DNA of 64,000 nt, from positions 22,201 to 86,200 of the forward strand of contig JADDQF010000054.1 in the NCBI GenBank assembly GCA_016781505.1, given 5' to 3'. Under the pieces are notes generated by a model. It was not told the origin of the DNA. It saw nothing but the letters and a program-made list of their open reading frames with translations, and did not search any database. This DNA comes from a bacterium (GTDB lineage Bacteria > Chloroflexota > Chloroflexia > Chloroflexales > Kallotenuaceae). Of this stretch, positions 16,978-26,095 are shown in pieces. A program made the position numbers and the translations under genes. How positions within the stretch are numbered: the first letter of the stretch is position 1; each line of letters starts with the position of its first letter.

Positions 16978-17757
16978 TCAACCTTGATTTAGCCCATAGA
17001 TCAGCCGCAAACCTTCCAGCACCAGATGATCGACCACATGATCGATCACCTGATCGTCCGCGGGCAGCGCATCCATGATCAGTCGCGACAGGCCGCCCGT
17101 AGCCACTACCGTCGCGCGCTCGCCCAGCTCCGTCCAGATGCGATGGATCAGGCCCTCCACCAAGCCGGCATAGCCGAACACGATGCCCGACTGCATATAT
17201 TGCACCGTGTTTTTGCCGATCACCCGTTGCGGACGTACAACTTCAACCTGGTACAGCTTGGCCGCCGCCTTGCCTAACGCTTCGGCGGAAATCACAATAT
17301 TCGGGGCGATCACGCCGCCGATGTATTCGCCGCCGCGGGCCACAACGTCGAACACGGTAGCCGTGCCAAACTCGACCACAACGACCGGCGCGCCAAATCG
17401 CTGGTACGCCGCTACCGCGTGCGCGACGCGATCCGCGCCGAGCTCGCGCGGCGTATCGATCATCAGCCGCAAGCCCGTCTTGATGCCGGGGCCGACCACC
17501 AGTGGCTCGACCCCCAAATATTGCCGCGCCAGCTCAACAAAAACATCGGTCAGCGGCGGCACCACACATGCGATCGCGCAGCCCTTGACGCTCCTGATGT
17601 GGTAGCCGCGCAGCTCGAACAGGTTGCGCACCAGCACCGCGTATTCGTCCGTTAGTTTGTGGCGTTGCGTCGACAGCCGCCACACAACAACCTGCGCTGC
17701 GCCATCGTACAGACCGAGCTTGATGTTTGTGTTGCCAACGTCGATTGCGAGCAGCAT
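16978..17757 (-). CDS. coaX: Type III pantothenate kinase
   Basis: A 259-residue ASKHA-fold kinase for the first step of CoA synthesis. The phosphate-binding DVGNTNIKLG is at residues 6-15; PGIKTGL, GADRVAHAVAAY and GGEYIGGVIAPN follow. The usual VDxGTA motif reads VEFGTATVFD, an Asp-to-Glu change at a conserved site. I start at ATG 17757 (MLLAIDVGN) because GGAGG lies 11 nt upstream and family members begin here; the open frame extends 43 codons further. It is in the same direction as coaBC, 140 bp away, with a separate coaBC promoter between. Confidence 0.94.
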   Translation of the reverse strand: MLLAIDVGNTNIKLGLYDGAAQVVVWRLSTQRHKLTDEYAVLVRNLFELRGYHIRSVKGCAIACVVPPLTDVFVELARQYLGVEPLVVGPGIKTGLRLMIDTPRELGADRVAHAVAAYQRFGAPVVVVEFGTATVFDVVARGGEYIGGVIAPNIVISAEALGKAAAKLYQVEVVRPQRVIGKNTVQYMQSGIVFGYAGLVEGLIHRIWTELGERATVVATGGLSRLIMDALPADDQVIDHVVDHLVLEGLRLIYGLNQG

Positions 17758-17914
17758 GGTGCGCCTGTCCTCCACATAAACTACCCTTATTCTAGCACTC
17801 ACCACCGCAGCGTCTGCTGGATAAATGCTGTCACGCTGGGGCTGCGGCTTGACGCCGGACACTGCCTGTGTCATAAATGCCCCCACATCATGTATGCCTT
17901 ATCAAGGAGCCCGT

Positions 17915-19111
17915 ATGGCCATGTCTGAAGTCGATGATCGCCGCGTGCAGATGGTCCGGCGCTTTAACCAAATATTTGAAGCCACACCCACACGGCTCAC
18001 GCGCGCTCCAGGGCGTGTTAATCTGATCGGCGAGCATACTGATTATAATGAAGGTTTTGTGCTGCCGGCGGCAATTGATCGGGCGGCATGGATTGTGGCG
18101 CGGCTGCGTGACGACCGCCAGCTCCGCGTGCACGCTATCCACTATGACGCTTCCGCCGAGCTAAACCTGGATCAATTGCAGCCGGGACAGGTGCACGGCT
18201 GGCCCGCCTACATCGCCGGTATGGCCGATTACCTCCAGCAGGCAGGTCATGCGCTGCGAGGGGCAGATTTGCTGATCGACGGCGATGTACCAGAAGGAGC
18301 CGGGCTTTCTTCCTCAGCTGCTTTGGAAGTTGCCACCGGCGCAACGCTGCTGAGTCTAGCGGGCATTGAGCTGGACCGCATTGGGCTAGCGCAGGCCGGC
18401 CAACAGACGGAGCACAACTATATTCATGTCAACTCGGGGATAATGGATCAGCTGATTTCGGCGGTAGGCAAGCAGCACCACGCGCTGCTGATCGATTGCC
18501 GCGACTACAGCGCGCAGCCGATTCCGCTCCGGCCCGATGCGCAGCTGGTCGTGTGCAACAGCAAGGTCAGCCGTGAGCTGGCCGGCTCCGGCTACAACAC
18601 CCGCCGGGCCGAGTGCGACGAAGCCGTACAACTGCTGCAGGCAGTCTTGCCTGCGATCAAAACCCTGCGCGACGTTTCACCGGAGCAGCTCGCGCAACAT
18701 GCGGATCTGCTGCCGCCCGTTATCCTCAAACGGGCACGGCATGTAGTTTCCGAAAACGCGCGGGTACTGGCAAGCGCGGCGGCATTGCGTGGCGGCGACC
18801 TTGTCCGCTTTGGCGCGCTCATGAACGAAGCACACCGGAGCTACCGTGATGATTTCGAGGCCAGCGTACCCCCGATCGAAGTGCTGGTGTCGGCAGCACT
18901 CAGTGTTGGCGGCGTGTACGGCTCGCGCCTGACCGGCGGAGGCTGGGGCGGTTGTACCGTCAGCCTGGTTGATGGCGGCGCGGTTGAACGCTTCAGCAGC
19001 ACCGTCGCCACAATGTTTGAGCACGAGATCGGCTATACGCCCGACATCTATGCCTGCGTCGCCTCGGAAGGCGTTTCGGTCACGCCGCTTGAGGGTGGTA
19101 CCGGGCGTTGA
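17915..19111 (+). CDS. galK: Galactokinase
   Basis: A 398-residue GHMP-family kinase that makes galactose-1-phosphate from galactose and ATP. It carries the galactokinase signature APGRVNLIGEHTDYNEG near residue 30, the ATP loop PEGAGLSSSAALEVA near 130, and the C-terminal TGGGWGGCTVSLV. ATG at 17915 follows AAGGAG at 5-nt spacing; the long upstream frame is not needed. No galT, galE or galactosidase gene is adjacent. A hairpin ends the unit at 19161. Confidence 0.95.
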   Translation: MAMSEVDDRRVQMVRRFNQIFEATPTRLTRAPGRVNLIGEHTDYNEGFVLPAAIDRAAWIVARLRDDRQLRVHAIHYDASAELNLDQLQPGQVHGWPAYIAGMADYLQQAGHALRGADLLIDGDVPEGAGLSSSAALEVATGATLLSLAGIELDRIGLAQAGQQTEHNYIHVNSGIMDQLISAVGKQHHALLIDCRDYSAQPIPLRPDAQLVVCNSKVSRELAGSGYNTRRAECDEAVQLLQAVLPAIKTLRDVSPEQLAQHADLLPPVILKRARHVVSENARVLASAAALRGGDLVRFGALMNEAHRSYRDDFEASVPPIEVLVSAALSVGGVYGSRLTGGGWGGCTVSLVDGGAVERFSSTVATMFEHEIGYTPDIYACVASEGVSVTPLEGGTGR

Positions 19112-19634
19112 CGGCGGCGTATTACAATCCTGATGCACTCTTTTTACACCCCCCGGCTGCACGGCGACGCGATCTGTTTGATCCGCGTCGCCGTTCGTAT
19201 GTGCCGCCGTACGCGAAGATGCGACCACCGTAGCCAAGCAATCAGTACCCGTGCTGGGTTGATTCGGTACCAGGAACCAAGCTACATTCCCACCTAGCTT
19301 CGCATGTGTAGTGTCCGGCATATGCTGTTTTGGCCGCGCGGCACGCTTTGCACCTCGGGACCATTCACGGCAAGAAAACGGACCCATCACGGCAGCCCCA
19401 AAGTACCACGTTTTTGGGGCTGCACGTCTCGCAATCCGCCATAACGCCATGCTATACTGCCGCCCGATCTCGGAAATTGGCGTCCACAATGAGTGATTCA
19501 AACGCACCAATGGCTATTAAGTGTGAAATCGATGCGTACATTGCCATGGGCTACGGACGCCACCTTGCATAGGCCAGCACCAAGCGATTGCCCGGATCGT
19601 GTGAACGTAGCACATTTGGAAGCGATAGTTAATC
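19112..19634 (+). other. Intergenic region, 523 bp, between galK and the histidine kinase
   Basis: It holds the galK hairpin (19161-19194). Beyond that I see no gene: the short open frames have no ribosome binding sites, no family resemblance and poor composition. The sequence before 19635 may contain the kinase promoter, but no clear -35/-10 pair stands out. Confidence 0.5.
19161..19194 (+). terminator. Hairpin downstream of galK
   Basis: Inverted repeat ACGGCGACGCG (19161-19171) and CGCGTCGCCGT (19184-19194), a perfect 11-bp stem with a 12-nt loop, 50 bp after the galK stop. Confidence 0.6.
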
Positions 19635-22298
19635 ATGAGCGAACGCTTAGCCCATTGGTTGGAAACCCACGAGCCTATCCTTGTTCCCCGCTGGGCAAGG
19701 CGTATTCGCGAGCGCGGCGTCAGCGATGAAAAGATCGGCACCGGCGAGCTACGCTCCAGATTTTTTGTCCACGCTTATGCCGGCCTGGTCGCGGCCGCGC
19801 GTGGTGATTATGGACTGCTGTCGGCGGCGCTTGAGGGCGCTCCTCAACTGTGCGGCCGCACGGATCAAACGCTTCCGCAACTGCTTGAAGTTCCTTTTCA
19901 GCTGCGTCGGCTGGTGTGGGACCTCGCCCTCCAGGATGACGATGCGCCCATGATGATGCAGGTGCTGGCCGAGCTAGAGCCACTGACCGAGTGGATGGTG
20001 GGTGTCTTGTCCCGCCAGTTTGGTCAAGGGATCGAGCGCGCGCTGCGCCAGCAAATCGACGAAGCCGAGTTCATGGCCACGCAGCTTGCCGTTGCCACCG
20101 AGGAAGCGGACCTGGTTGCTCTGCGTAATAATCGGTTGTACACGTTCTCCCAGGCGCTTGGCGGCAGCCTGAAGCTCCAAGATCTTGTTAACACGATTGG
20201 CCACGAGCTTCAGCAGGCGCTTGGTACGGAGCGCTGCGCCATTTGGCTATGCGCGGATCACCAGCTGTTCAATGCGCAGGCCTGGGGCTACCCGCAGCCC
20301 TTGCACACAGTCCGCTACGCCGTGGACGAGCCCTGCCTGGTGCCGGAAGCTCTGCGCCGGGCCCAACCATGGTTGCTCCCAGATCCGTCCGCCACGCTGG
20401 ATGGCGGCTGGGTTGATCCCCAGGCGGCGCTGCTGGCCCTACCCCTGATTGCCGGCGACGCTCGACTGGGGGTGATCGTGGTGCAAGGCGCCCAAGAACG
20501 TCTAACCGCCGACCAGGTTGCACTTGCCCAAGCGCTGGCCAGCCAGGCGGCCCTCGCCCTGGAAAATGCACGCTTATACGAGCAGATCGTGCGGCTCAAT
20601 ACAGAGCTTGAACAGCGCATCCAAGCCCGCACGCAAGAGCTGAGCACCGAGCGCGACCGTCTCGACCTCCTTTTTTCGATTTCCAGTACGGTCAGCAGTA
20701 CGCTTGACGTCGACACACTGCTCACCGATCTGTTGCAGGTGTTAGCCCAGCGGATGGCTGTCACCCATGGCTCGGTCATGCTGCTCGACGCCGAAACCTC
20801 GCAGCTCGTTCGCCGTGCCACCTTAGGACCAACCACAACCGAGATCAGTCATTTCCCGATTGGCCATGGCGTGGCAGGCTGGGTCGCACAGCAGCGCGAA
20901 GCCGTGCTGATCGACGACGTAACGGTCGATCCGCGCTGGGTTGAGCTGGGCCCGCCGGACAATGACGGCAAGCATGGGGGCTCGCTGCTTGCCGTACCGC
21001 TGATCACCTCGGACGAGTTGTTGGGCGTGCTCATCCTGTCTCACCCCGACATAGGCTACTTCAGGATCGAACACCATCGCCTCCTGACGGTTGTGGCTAA
21101 CGAGGTAGCAGTCGCGCTGCGTAACGCGGACTTGTACCATTACATCAGCGAGCAGGCTGGAACATTAGCCAACATGGTGCAAGCTGAACGCGCCGCTTCT
21201 AGCCAAAGCCAGGCTATTCTGCAATCGATTGCCGATGGTGTGGTGGTCTGTGATTGCAACGGCCAGGTGATGCTGGCCAACCCAATGAGCGCGCAGATCT
21301 TGGAGCAACCTATCGAAGAATTGTTCATGGTGAACATCCATGATGTGTTACGCACACTCAAGGTGATGGGACCGGAACGCGAGCCATTGCAGGAAGTATT
21401 GGACGCGCCATTGGACGAACACGGGCAGCCGCGCCAGTTTCGGGCGACGTTCCGCAGCGGCCCACGCTCGGTGGATATGGCGCTGGGACCGGTGCTGGCC
21501 GAAAGTGGCGAGCTTCTGGGCGGCGTGGCCATCCTGCGCGATATAACCAAGGAGATCGAGTCGGACCGGCTCAAGACCGAGTTTATCGGCACGGTCAGCC
21601 ACGAGCTGCGCACGCCCATGACCGTGATTAAGGGCTACGTCCAGCTTTTAGGCATGGGCTCCATGGGCGACCTTTCGCCGATGCAGCGGCAATTGCTTGA
21701 CACGATCAAGAGTAATGCCGAACGAATGACGGCGATTATTAACGATTTGCTCGATATCACCAAAATCGAGTCAGGCAGCGTCGAGCTCAACTTCCGGCCG
21801 ATCAACATCTTGGACGCGATCCACAAGGCTGTAAGCGGCCAGCAGACGCTACTAGAAAGCCGCAAGCACCAGCTACGGATCGACGTAGCGCCTGACATGG
21901 CGCCAGGATTGGCGGACGCAGCTCGGCTCCAGCAGGTACTCGATAATATCCTGTCAAACGCCATCAAATTTACCCCCAAGAACGGCAAAATCCGGGTCGA
22001 AGCTCGTATGGTCACCGGCGCGAACGTGCCCGAAGAACGCCGCGCAGGCCTGTCGCTGCGGCGGAACTATGTGCAGATCGCCGTCCGCGACAGCGGCATT
22101 GGCATGGCGCCTGAAGAGCTTGGACAAATTTTTGAGCGCTTTTACCGTGCGGAAAGTGAGCTCAAAGTCGAGGCGGGCGGCACAGGTCTGGGCCTTGCAA
22201 TCGTACGGCCGCTGGTGCAGCTGATGGGTGGCCGCCTGGGGGTCGACAGCGAAAGGGGCCAAGGCTCAACATTTACGCTGCTCCTCCCGGCCGCCTAG
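19635..22298 (+). CDS. Multidomain sensor histidine kinase (RsbRD-N-like, two GAF, PAS, HisKA, HATPase)
   Basis: An 887-residue soluble-looking kinase. Residues about 1-150 form a helical domain like the RsbRD N-terminus. A GAF domain lies at about 180-330, a coiled coil at 335-360 and a second GAF at 365-515. A PAS domain follows at about 530-645 (ILQSIADGVVVCDCNGQVML). HisKA has the H-box SHELRTPMTVIKGY near 658, and the ATPase has DNILSNAIKFTP, RDSGIGMAPEEL and GGTGLGLAIV. No transmembrane helix is visible, so it should sense intracellular signals. No response regulator is adjacent. Confidence 0.93.
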   Translation: MSERLAHWLETHEPILVPRWARRIRERGVSDEKIGTGELRSRFFVHAYAGLVAAARGDYGLLSAALEGAPQLCGRTDQTLPQLLEVPFQLRRLVWDLALQDDDAPMMMQVLAELEPLTEWMVGVLSRQFGQGIERALRQQIDEAEFMATQLAVATEEADLVALRNNRLYTFSQALGGSLKLQDLVNTIGHELQQALGTERCAIWLCADHQLFNAQAWGYPQPLHTVRYAVDEPCLVPEALRRAQPWLLPDPSATLDGGWVDPQAALLALPLIAGDARLGVIVVQGAQERLTADQVALAQALASQAALALENARLYEQIVRLNTELEQRIQARTQELSTERDRLDLLFSISSTVSSTLDVDTLLTDLLQVLAQRMAVTHGSVMLLDAETSQLVRRATLGPTTTEISHFPIGHGVAGWVAQQREAVLIDDVTVDPRWVELGPPDNDGKHGGSLLAVPLITSDELLGVLILSHPDIGYFRIEHHRLLTVVANEVAVALRNADLYHYISEQAGTLANMVQAERAASSQSQAILQSIADGVVVCDCNGQVMLANPMSAQILEQPIEELFMVNIHDVLRTLKVMGPEREPLQEVLDAPLDEHGQPRQFRATFRSGPRSVDMALGPVLAESGELLGGVAILRDITKEIESDRLKTEFIGTVSHELRTPMTVIKGYVQLLGMGSMGDLSPMQRQLLDTIKSNAERMTAIINDLLDITKIESGSVELNFRPINILDAIHKAVSGQQTLLESRKHQLRIDVAPDMAPGLADAARLQQVLDNILSNAIKFTPKNGKIRVEARMVTGANVPEERRAGLSLRRNYVQIAVRDSGIGMAPEELGQIFERFYRAESELKVEAGGTGLGLAIVRPLVQLMGGRLGVDSERGQGSTFTLLLPAA

Positions 22299-22515
22299 TT
22301 TCGCTGAAAAGCAAGCAGCCCAGAGGCTGATGCTTCTGGACCGCTTGGGCTTGGAGGGTAATCTGTTCTCGGTCATCCATGCGCGGAAGGAAAGGGGCGA
22401 CTGAAAGCAAAGGCCTTGGGCCGGGATGTTTTTGTGTACGCGCTGCATAGCGTCAGCCCGAAGCAATGACTTCTACGGTTTTGTTTTTAGCTGCGGTCGC
22501 CTCTTGTGGAGGTCG

Positions 22516-24975
22516 CTACGGAGCACTCACATCCGGGCCGACTTGCTGCGGCCTGCTGACACGTCCCCCCACGTCGCGAAAGCGCACATACACCACGCGC
22601 TTGGCGCCAGGCTCCCAATTCCACACTCGGCGTTCAGCCCACGGCTCCCACTGAGCGTCACGAAAATCCGGCTCGTTGGACAGCTGAAGCTCGATATTTT
22701 GCCGGAGCCAGTCGTCACGCTGCCCAGGCTGACCGGCGAAAGCATCTGCTTCCGGCACACGCATGCCGATCACCGCCGCGCTATCGCTATGCGAGCGCAG
22801 CTCAGCCTCAGCGCTGAGCGCCGGCTGCAGCTCCAACGTCGTCGTAACCACCGTCTCGTTGTCGGCGCGGTCACGGTACCGAATCGCAAAGGTGTGCTCT
22901 CCTTCGGCGCCGTTGATCGTCCAGCGGTAGTCGTCGTAGTAGGTCAGGGGCGCTGACCATGGCTCCTCATCGCGGCGCAGCTGCACCGACACAATGCCGC
23001 CCTGGGCATCAATGGCGTTGGCGTCCAGCAGCACCGTCCGCTCCGTCACCACGCGGCTGGTGGAGATTGGCCCGGCCGCTGCGCTGTAAATATCTTGTCG
23101 CTGGGCGAGCCGCTCAATTTCAGATCGACTAAGCACCCGCCGAAACACAGCCAGCTCATCAAAGGTTGCCCCACTCGTGCCAAACCTGGTGATAAAGCGG
23201 CCAATTTGCAGTCGCTCCCCGACGTTGCTCGGCAGCTTGGCGTCATTCGCCTGGGCCACCAGTTGGCCATCGATATACAACGCTTTGTGGTTATCCTCGC
23301 GCGTCCAGGTGACCACAAAATGATGCCAGCTCGCGGGCGCGAGGGAGTCGGGCGCGGACAGGTTGTGGGATTGGCCTGCGGCATCGACCGTCCAAAAATT
23401 CCAAGCAGCGCCGTTATCAGTTTGCTCACGCCGGAGCGCCAGCGTGTCGCTGTACACCTTGCCATCCTCTGGATGAGCGCTGGCGGCAAACAGGTATTGG
23501 CGATTCGTGCTGCTGTGGGGATAGTGGGCCGGTAGCTTGGCCCACAAGGCCAGGGTGCCTCGTTCCAGCTCAAGATTGCCGCTGATCGGGTAGGTCAGCT
23601 CGACCGCATTGGCAACCTCCACACCTTGCCCAAAGATGCCTTCTGCGAAATGGGGCTTGGCGCCCGCCCCAGCATTGATTTGGGGAAAGCCTTTGCCGAT
23701 GGTCGGCACCACGGTATCGTCGAAATGGGCCAGCAGGCCAAGGTGCTCATCAGGCGAAACAGCCAAACTGCCGACGGGTGGCTCGCGATCTTGGGGAGCG
23801 GGAGCATCAGGCCGAGAAAAATCGTACGTGCCCGCCAAGCTGTCATGCCACAGCCAAACGCTCGCCTCGCAGCCAGCCGTCCAGGCCGCGCACGGATCAG
23901 AGCCGGGGCCATACCAGCCATACGGATCGACCTGCTTGCCGTTGTGACGTACCTCAAAGTGCAGGTGGGCCCCACCGTCGGTAAAGCCCGATTTTCCGCT
24001 TGTGCCGAGCAGCGTACCGGCCTCGACCTTGACGCCCACGCCATTTCCAATCTTGCCCTGGAAGATATGCGCGAACTGATCAAGGTGCCAATATACGGTC
24101 TCATAGCCGGCATACGCCCCGCCATGCCGAATCACAACGCCGTTGCCGGGCGTGGTATAAGCATAAGCGACCCCGGGTGCTGCCGCTAAGATCGGCGTAC
24201 CGGTCGGCAGGTCCGGAAAATAATAGTCGTGGCCATCGTGTGTGTTGTACGACAAGTTGCCGCGGCCAAGGTAATCAACAATGAACGAGTTGTCGTCACC
24301 AAACCGATCGACCGTGGGATACACATGATCGAAATACGAGGAATGAAGAACCTCAGTGCCGGCCGGCCAGGGGAGCTTCAAGAATGGCTCTGCTGCGGCG
24401 GGAGTCGGCGTTGGCGCGCTCGGCTCCTTGCCCCAAAGCTTTAGATACAAGGGCGCGTAGCCGTCAACCAGAGCGCGCCATTCAGCTTCGGTATGACCGG
24501 CGCCTAAAAAGCGCTTTACGGCCAGCACCGCAGGCTCCTGCTTGGTATCCAGCGTGGCGGTCCCGCCATCTCTAAAGTGCAGCACAGGCGGCTCGGAGTA
24601 GGGGCCAAATCCGGCGCGGATCTCACGCACGGCCCACTCAACCTGTTGGGCAAACCCTTCAGGGCCAACCGCGCCGAACGGACGGGTAATGGTTTCCGAC
24701 GCCGGCTTGGGATTCGTCAGCAGCTTGGGTTCGAGCTCAAGCAGCGTCAGCAGGATGCGTGGATTAAGGCTGTAATACGAGGCATATCCTTCAATCGCCT
24801 GGGCGGCCGTGGTTTTGCCTTGCTTGTAGGTTTTGAGCACGCCCGGCTGACGGTCCAGAAAGGCCTGGACGTTGAGGCGCGATGGCGACGTTTGCGCTAC
24901 CGCCACTTGAACAGGCACAAGCGTGCACAGGGCGATAAGCAGGGCCAGGTAGCGAAGTATATGGAGCGCGCGCAT
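22516..24975 (-). CDS. Secreted M23 peptidase fused to a LamG-like (concanavalin-type) domain
   Basis: An 819-residue exported protein. A signal peptide (about 1-27) and a helical region are followed by the M23 domain at about 215-375. It shows the zinc-site H-x3-D in HDGHDYYF, VYWHLDQ and AHLHFEVRHNG. A LamG/pentraxin-like jelly roll at about 410-610 has GLLAHFDDT, GTLALWAKLP, HHFVVTWTRE, KALYIDGQLV and FDELAVFRRVLS. The rest resembles Ig-like modules (QAALSAEAELR). ATG at 24975 follows CAAGGTGATA. A cell-wall or glycan-targeted endopeptidase is likely. Confidence 0.85.
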   Translation of the reverse strand: MRALHILRYLALLIALCTLVPVQVAVAQTSPSRLNVQAFLDRQPGVLKTYKQGKTTAAQAIEGYASYYSLNPRILLTLLELEPKLLTNPKPASETITRPFGAVGPEGFAQQVEWAVREIRAGFGPYSEPPVLHFRDGGTATLDTKQEPAVLAVKRFLGAGHTEAEWRALVDGYAPLYLKLWGKEPSAPTPTPAAAEPFLKLPWPAGTEVLHSSYFDHVYPTVDRFGDDNSFIVDYLGRGNLSYNTHDGHDYYFPDLPTGTPILAAAPGVAYAYTTPGNGVVIRHGGAYAGYETVYWHLDQFAHIFQGKIGNGVGVKVEAGTLLGTSGKSGFTDGGAHLHFEVRHNGKQVDPYGWYGPGSDPCAAWTAGCEASVWLWHDSLAGTYDFSRPDAPAPQDREPPVGSLAVSPDEHLGLLAHFDDTVVPTIGKGFPQINAGAGAKPHFAEGIFGQGVEVANAVELTYPISGNLELERGTLALWAKLPAHYPHSSTNRQYLFAASAHPEDGKVYSDTLALRREQTDNGAAWNFWTVDAAGQSHNLSAPDSLAPASWHHFVVTWTREDNHKALYIDGQLVAQANDAKLPSNVGERLQIGRFITRFGTSGATFDELAVFRRVLSRSEIERLAQRQDIYSAAAGPISTSRVVTERTVLLDANAIDAQGGIVSVQLRRDEEPWSAPLTYYDDYRWTINGAEGEHTFAIRYRDRADNETVVTTTLELQPALSAEAELRSHSDSAAVIGMRVPEADAFAGQPGQRDDWLRQNIELQLSNEPDFRDAQWEPWAERRVWNWEPGAKRVVYVRFRDVGGRVSRPQQVGPDVSAP

Positions 24976-25105
24976 TATCACCTTGAAACAAGCTGCGAAC
25001 CAGGAAAGGCGTCAAGATCGTACCATGCCGCTGCCCGCTCGTCAACGGGTAGCGGCATGAACTTCAGGCCTTCTGTATGCTCTAAACAGCCCTAGCAGGC
25101 TCGAT

Positions 25106-26083
25106 CTATTGATTGAGACGGGTTGTCCCCCCGGTACTCGGCGTGCCTCGCGCGTCAAGCGCGGACCGTAGCTGCTCGGCCTCGCGGATAGCGACCGTTG
25201 CCTGCGCGGCGACATCCCGCGCCTGATTGTATTGCGCGATGATCGCCTCGTAGTCGTTCACTTCCGGGGCGGCTTTGGCATTCTCGAGCTCCTCGGCCGC
25301 ATCAAACGCGGCTTGGGCGTGCTGGAAGAGCTGAAGCCCGTTGCCCTGCAGGGTTTGGAGGCGCTCGACATCGGCCGTGGCATAGCTGATGCGATCATAC
25401 TGCGCCTTGTCCTCCGCGTTTCGGACCAGCTGGCCAAGGTCGGCGATGGCAACACCGGCAGCGCGGCGTGCCTGGGCGGCTCGTTCCCGGACTCCGGCCA
25501 ATGTTTCGGCTGCTGCCCGGCGCTTGCGCAACACGGGCACGGCGACCGCACCCACTGCGGTTGTGGCCAGCACACCACCAATAACATAGAGCGCGGTATT
25601 GGGAGGATTGATCGTTGTGCGCACGGCGTCTAGGCCAGCCGCCAAACCACCGGCAATATCACCATCGGCAAAGCGCGGATTCATCTGCTCGCTTTGAATC
25701 CTGGCCTCAACAGACTGCAACGTCGAGATCCAGCGCTGCCCAAAGCGCAAGCTGGTTTGCCGAGCATCGCGCGCCACAAAAAAGACGATCTGGCTGGGCT
25801 TAAGCTGTGTGCGGCTGGGCGCCAGGTTGTTTTGGGACAGAACCGTATCCAGAAATTGATCGGCGCTGGCTGGCGTGGTGCCAGCCGAACTACCTGCGGC
25901 AATCACAATCACCTCGGCGCCTTCGTTGGCCAGCCGCTCCGCAGCCGCGCGCACCGCGCTATCCCCAGCGCCCAGCACGCCATCCGGATCCAGCACACGT
26001 ACGCTGCCGTCCTGCGCCAAAGCCGGCAGCGCCAGCAGCAGCCACAACCCCACGCTAACGATCCCTAGCTTGGCTCGCCGCAC
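25106..26083 (-). CDS. TPM-domain protein, secreted/anchored, with coiled-coil tail
   Basis: A 325-residue protein with a signal peptide (residues about 1-23, ending ALAQ). A TPM-like domain (about 30-160) contains LANEGAEVIVIAAGS, IVFFVARDARQTSLRFGQRW and a DGDIAGGL stretch. A membrane helix follows near 175-195 (YVIGGVLATTAVGAVAVPV), then an Ala/Glu-rich helical C-terminus of about 120 residues. TPM proteins are thought to act in membrane-protein or photosystem maintenance; the role here is not known. GTG at 26083 follows AAAAGGAG. It is 12 bp from the PLP-enzyme gene and likely shares its mRNA. Confidence 0.75.
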   Translation of the reverse strand: MRRAKLGIVSVGLWLLLALPALAQDGSVRVLDPDGVLGAGDSAVRAAAERLANEGAEVIVIAAGSSAGTTPASADQFLDTVLSQNNLAPSRTQLKPSQIVFFVARDARQTSLRFGQRWISTLQSVEARIQSEQMNPRFADGDIAGGLAAGLDAVRTTINPPNTALYVIGGVLATTAVGAVAVPVLRKRRAAAETLAGVRERAAQARRAAGVAIADLGQLVRNAEDKAQYDRISYATADVERLQTLQGNGLQLFQHAQAAFDAAEELENAKAAPEVNDYEAIIAQYNQARDVAAQATVAIREAEQLRSALDARGTPSTGGTTRLNQ

Positions 26084-26095
26084 GGCCTGCTCCTT

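Noticed and set aside
19330-19572. Possible small gene between galK and the histidine kinase
   Set aside because: No ribosome binding site, no family, and composition unlike neighbouring genes.
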